A stretch of 14,524 nt of DNA from NCBI GenBank assembly GCA_038205115.1, contig JBBRCE010000085.1, forward strand, positions 1 to 14,524. Reading direction: 5' to 3'. A model generated the notes under the pieces. That model searched no databases. It saw only the letters and a list, made by a program, of their open reading frames with translations, and was not told the origin of the DNA. This document shows positions 14,136 through 14,524 of this stretch, one piece after another (the first letter of the stretch is position 1; each line of letters opens with the position of its first letter). The stretch comes from JBBRCE01 sp038205115. GTDB lineage: Bacteria > Planctomycetota > Planctomycetia > Pirellulales > JBBRCE01. Position numbers and translations under genes: made by a program.

Positions 14136-14524
14136 GGCTCTTCCGTTTCTAAGTGTAATACGCGGCGAGTGTGGCTTGAATGCCGCGGGCCAGGGCGTGG
14201 AGTTCTCGGACCGTGCGGCGCGCGGCCTGGGTGACGCGGTTCACGTCCAGCACCAAGCGCTGCCACAGGCTCTCGACATGTTTTAGTCCGTAGCTGCGGC
14301 GGGTAATCACGCGGGCCTTATTGTTGAGTCCCTCCACCTGCGCGCTGGTTTCTCGATCGTCGAAATACGCCAAGATGCCATCGCGCCAGCGGTCGTACAA
14401 CGCGAAGAATTCCAGCAGTTCCGTTTCGCCGGCCATCGTCGCGCGAAGTTCTTCCAGCCGTTGAGCCGCCTCCTGCCGGTTGCCGGCGCTGTCGAAGATT
14501 TCCGACACCTCCTCGCGAAAGTAA
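14136..14524 (-). mobile_element. ISL3-family insertion sequence, partial (one end in window)
   Basis: The element end is placed at GGCTCTTCCG (14136), 13 bases beyond the transposase stop codon. ISL3-type ends commonly begin with GG and a related sequence. It abuts an AT-rich stretch (AATTTTTT, 14128-14135) that would suit the 8-base target duplication of this family. The other end, and therefore the duplication, is outside the window. The boundary is inferred, not proven. Confidence 0.5.
14149..14524 (-). CDS. ISL3-family transposase, C-terminal part
   Basis: The last 124 residues of a transposase whose frame is open through the right edge (YFREEVSEIF at the boundary); the GTG at 14508 is probably internal. 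The hallmark of the DDE ISL3 C-terminus is present: LYDRWRDGILAYFDDR, then SAQVEGLNNKARVITRRSYG and LWQRLVLDVN. The glutamate of VEGLNNK is the expected third catalytic acid; the two aspartates lie outside. The 3' end looks intact (LAAYYT, then TAG), so the gene may be functional, but this cannot be judged from a fragment. It is oriented opposite to the start codon it appears to have disrupted. Confidence 0.85.
   Translation of the reverse strand, partial: YFREEVSEIFDSAGNRQEAAQRLEELRATMAGETELLEFFALYDRWRDGILAYFDDRETSAQVEGLNNKARVITRRSYGLKHVESLWQRLVLDVNRVTQAARRTVRELHALARGIQATLAAYYT

Noticed and set aside
1..14524. CRISPR array, phage genes or toxin-antitoxin pair
   Set aside because: No regularly spaced repeats, phage structural motifs or recognisable toxin/antitoxin pairs were seen on either strand.

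Overview
The window looks like chromosomal DNA of a planctomycete (Pirellulales-like). The evidence is a secreted PQQ-type beta-propeller protein opening with the DWPQ signature just after its signal peptide, a small SHD1-like ORF beside it, tandem clpP genes next to trigger factor, and moderately high GC. Apart from the hisE gene at 13.4-13.8 kb and two doubtful pieces at the edges, all genes lie on the minus strand. Family assignments come from reading translations; no database search was possible.

Region 1 (about 0.2-6.8 kb, transcribed right to left) is a four-gene signalling cluster. It holds a membrane hybrid histidine kinase (TM-CHASE3-TM-GAF-coiled coil-HisKA-HATPase-REC-REC-REC), a CheR-type methyltransferase, a free-standing CheB-type methylesterase domain, and a soluble REC-HisKA-HATPase-REC kinase. 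The last three genes are joined by 4-base ATGA stop/start overlaps, so they are probably translationally coupled. No chemoreceptor, CheA or CheW is present. The cluster therefore looks like a phosphorelay with an attached methylation/demethylation pair rather than a flagellar chemotaxis locus. The 400 bases upstream hold inverted CACTTG boxes and a doubtful 65-residue ORF.

Region 2 (about 7.2-11.4 kb, minus strand) is a protein-quality-control cluster: trigger factor (tig), then two different clpP genes, both with intact Ser-His-Asp triads. It ends in a strong intrinsic terminator, with an unrecognised helical protein gene beyond that. Upstream of tig lies a tRNA-Gly(GCC) gene with a good sigma70-type promoter about 120 bases before it. 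tig and the second clpP are separated by 357 non-coding bases.

Region 3 (about 11.7-13.8 kb) has the exported PQQ-propeller gene, followed downstream by a short SHD1-like ORF that may be a decayed gene. hisE (phosphoribosyl-ATP pyrophosphatase, histidine biosynthesis) is divergent from the propeller gene, and the two share a short promoter interval.

Region 4 (13.8-14.5 kb) is non-coding DNA with a perfect short hairpin. It is followed by an AGGAGG-ATG start that runs, after four codons, into what looks like the end of an ISL3-family insertion sequence. The 3' part of that element's transposase gene fills the right edge of the window.
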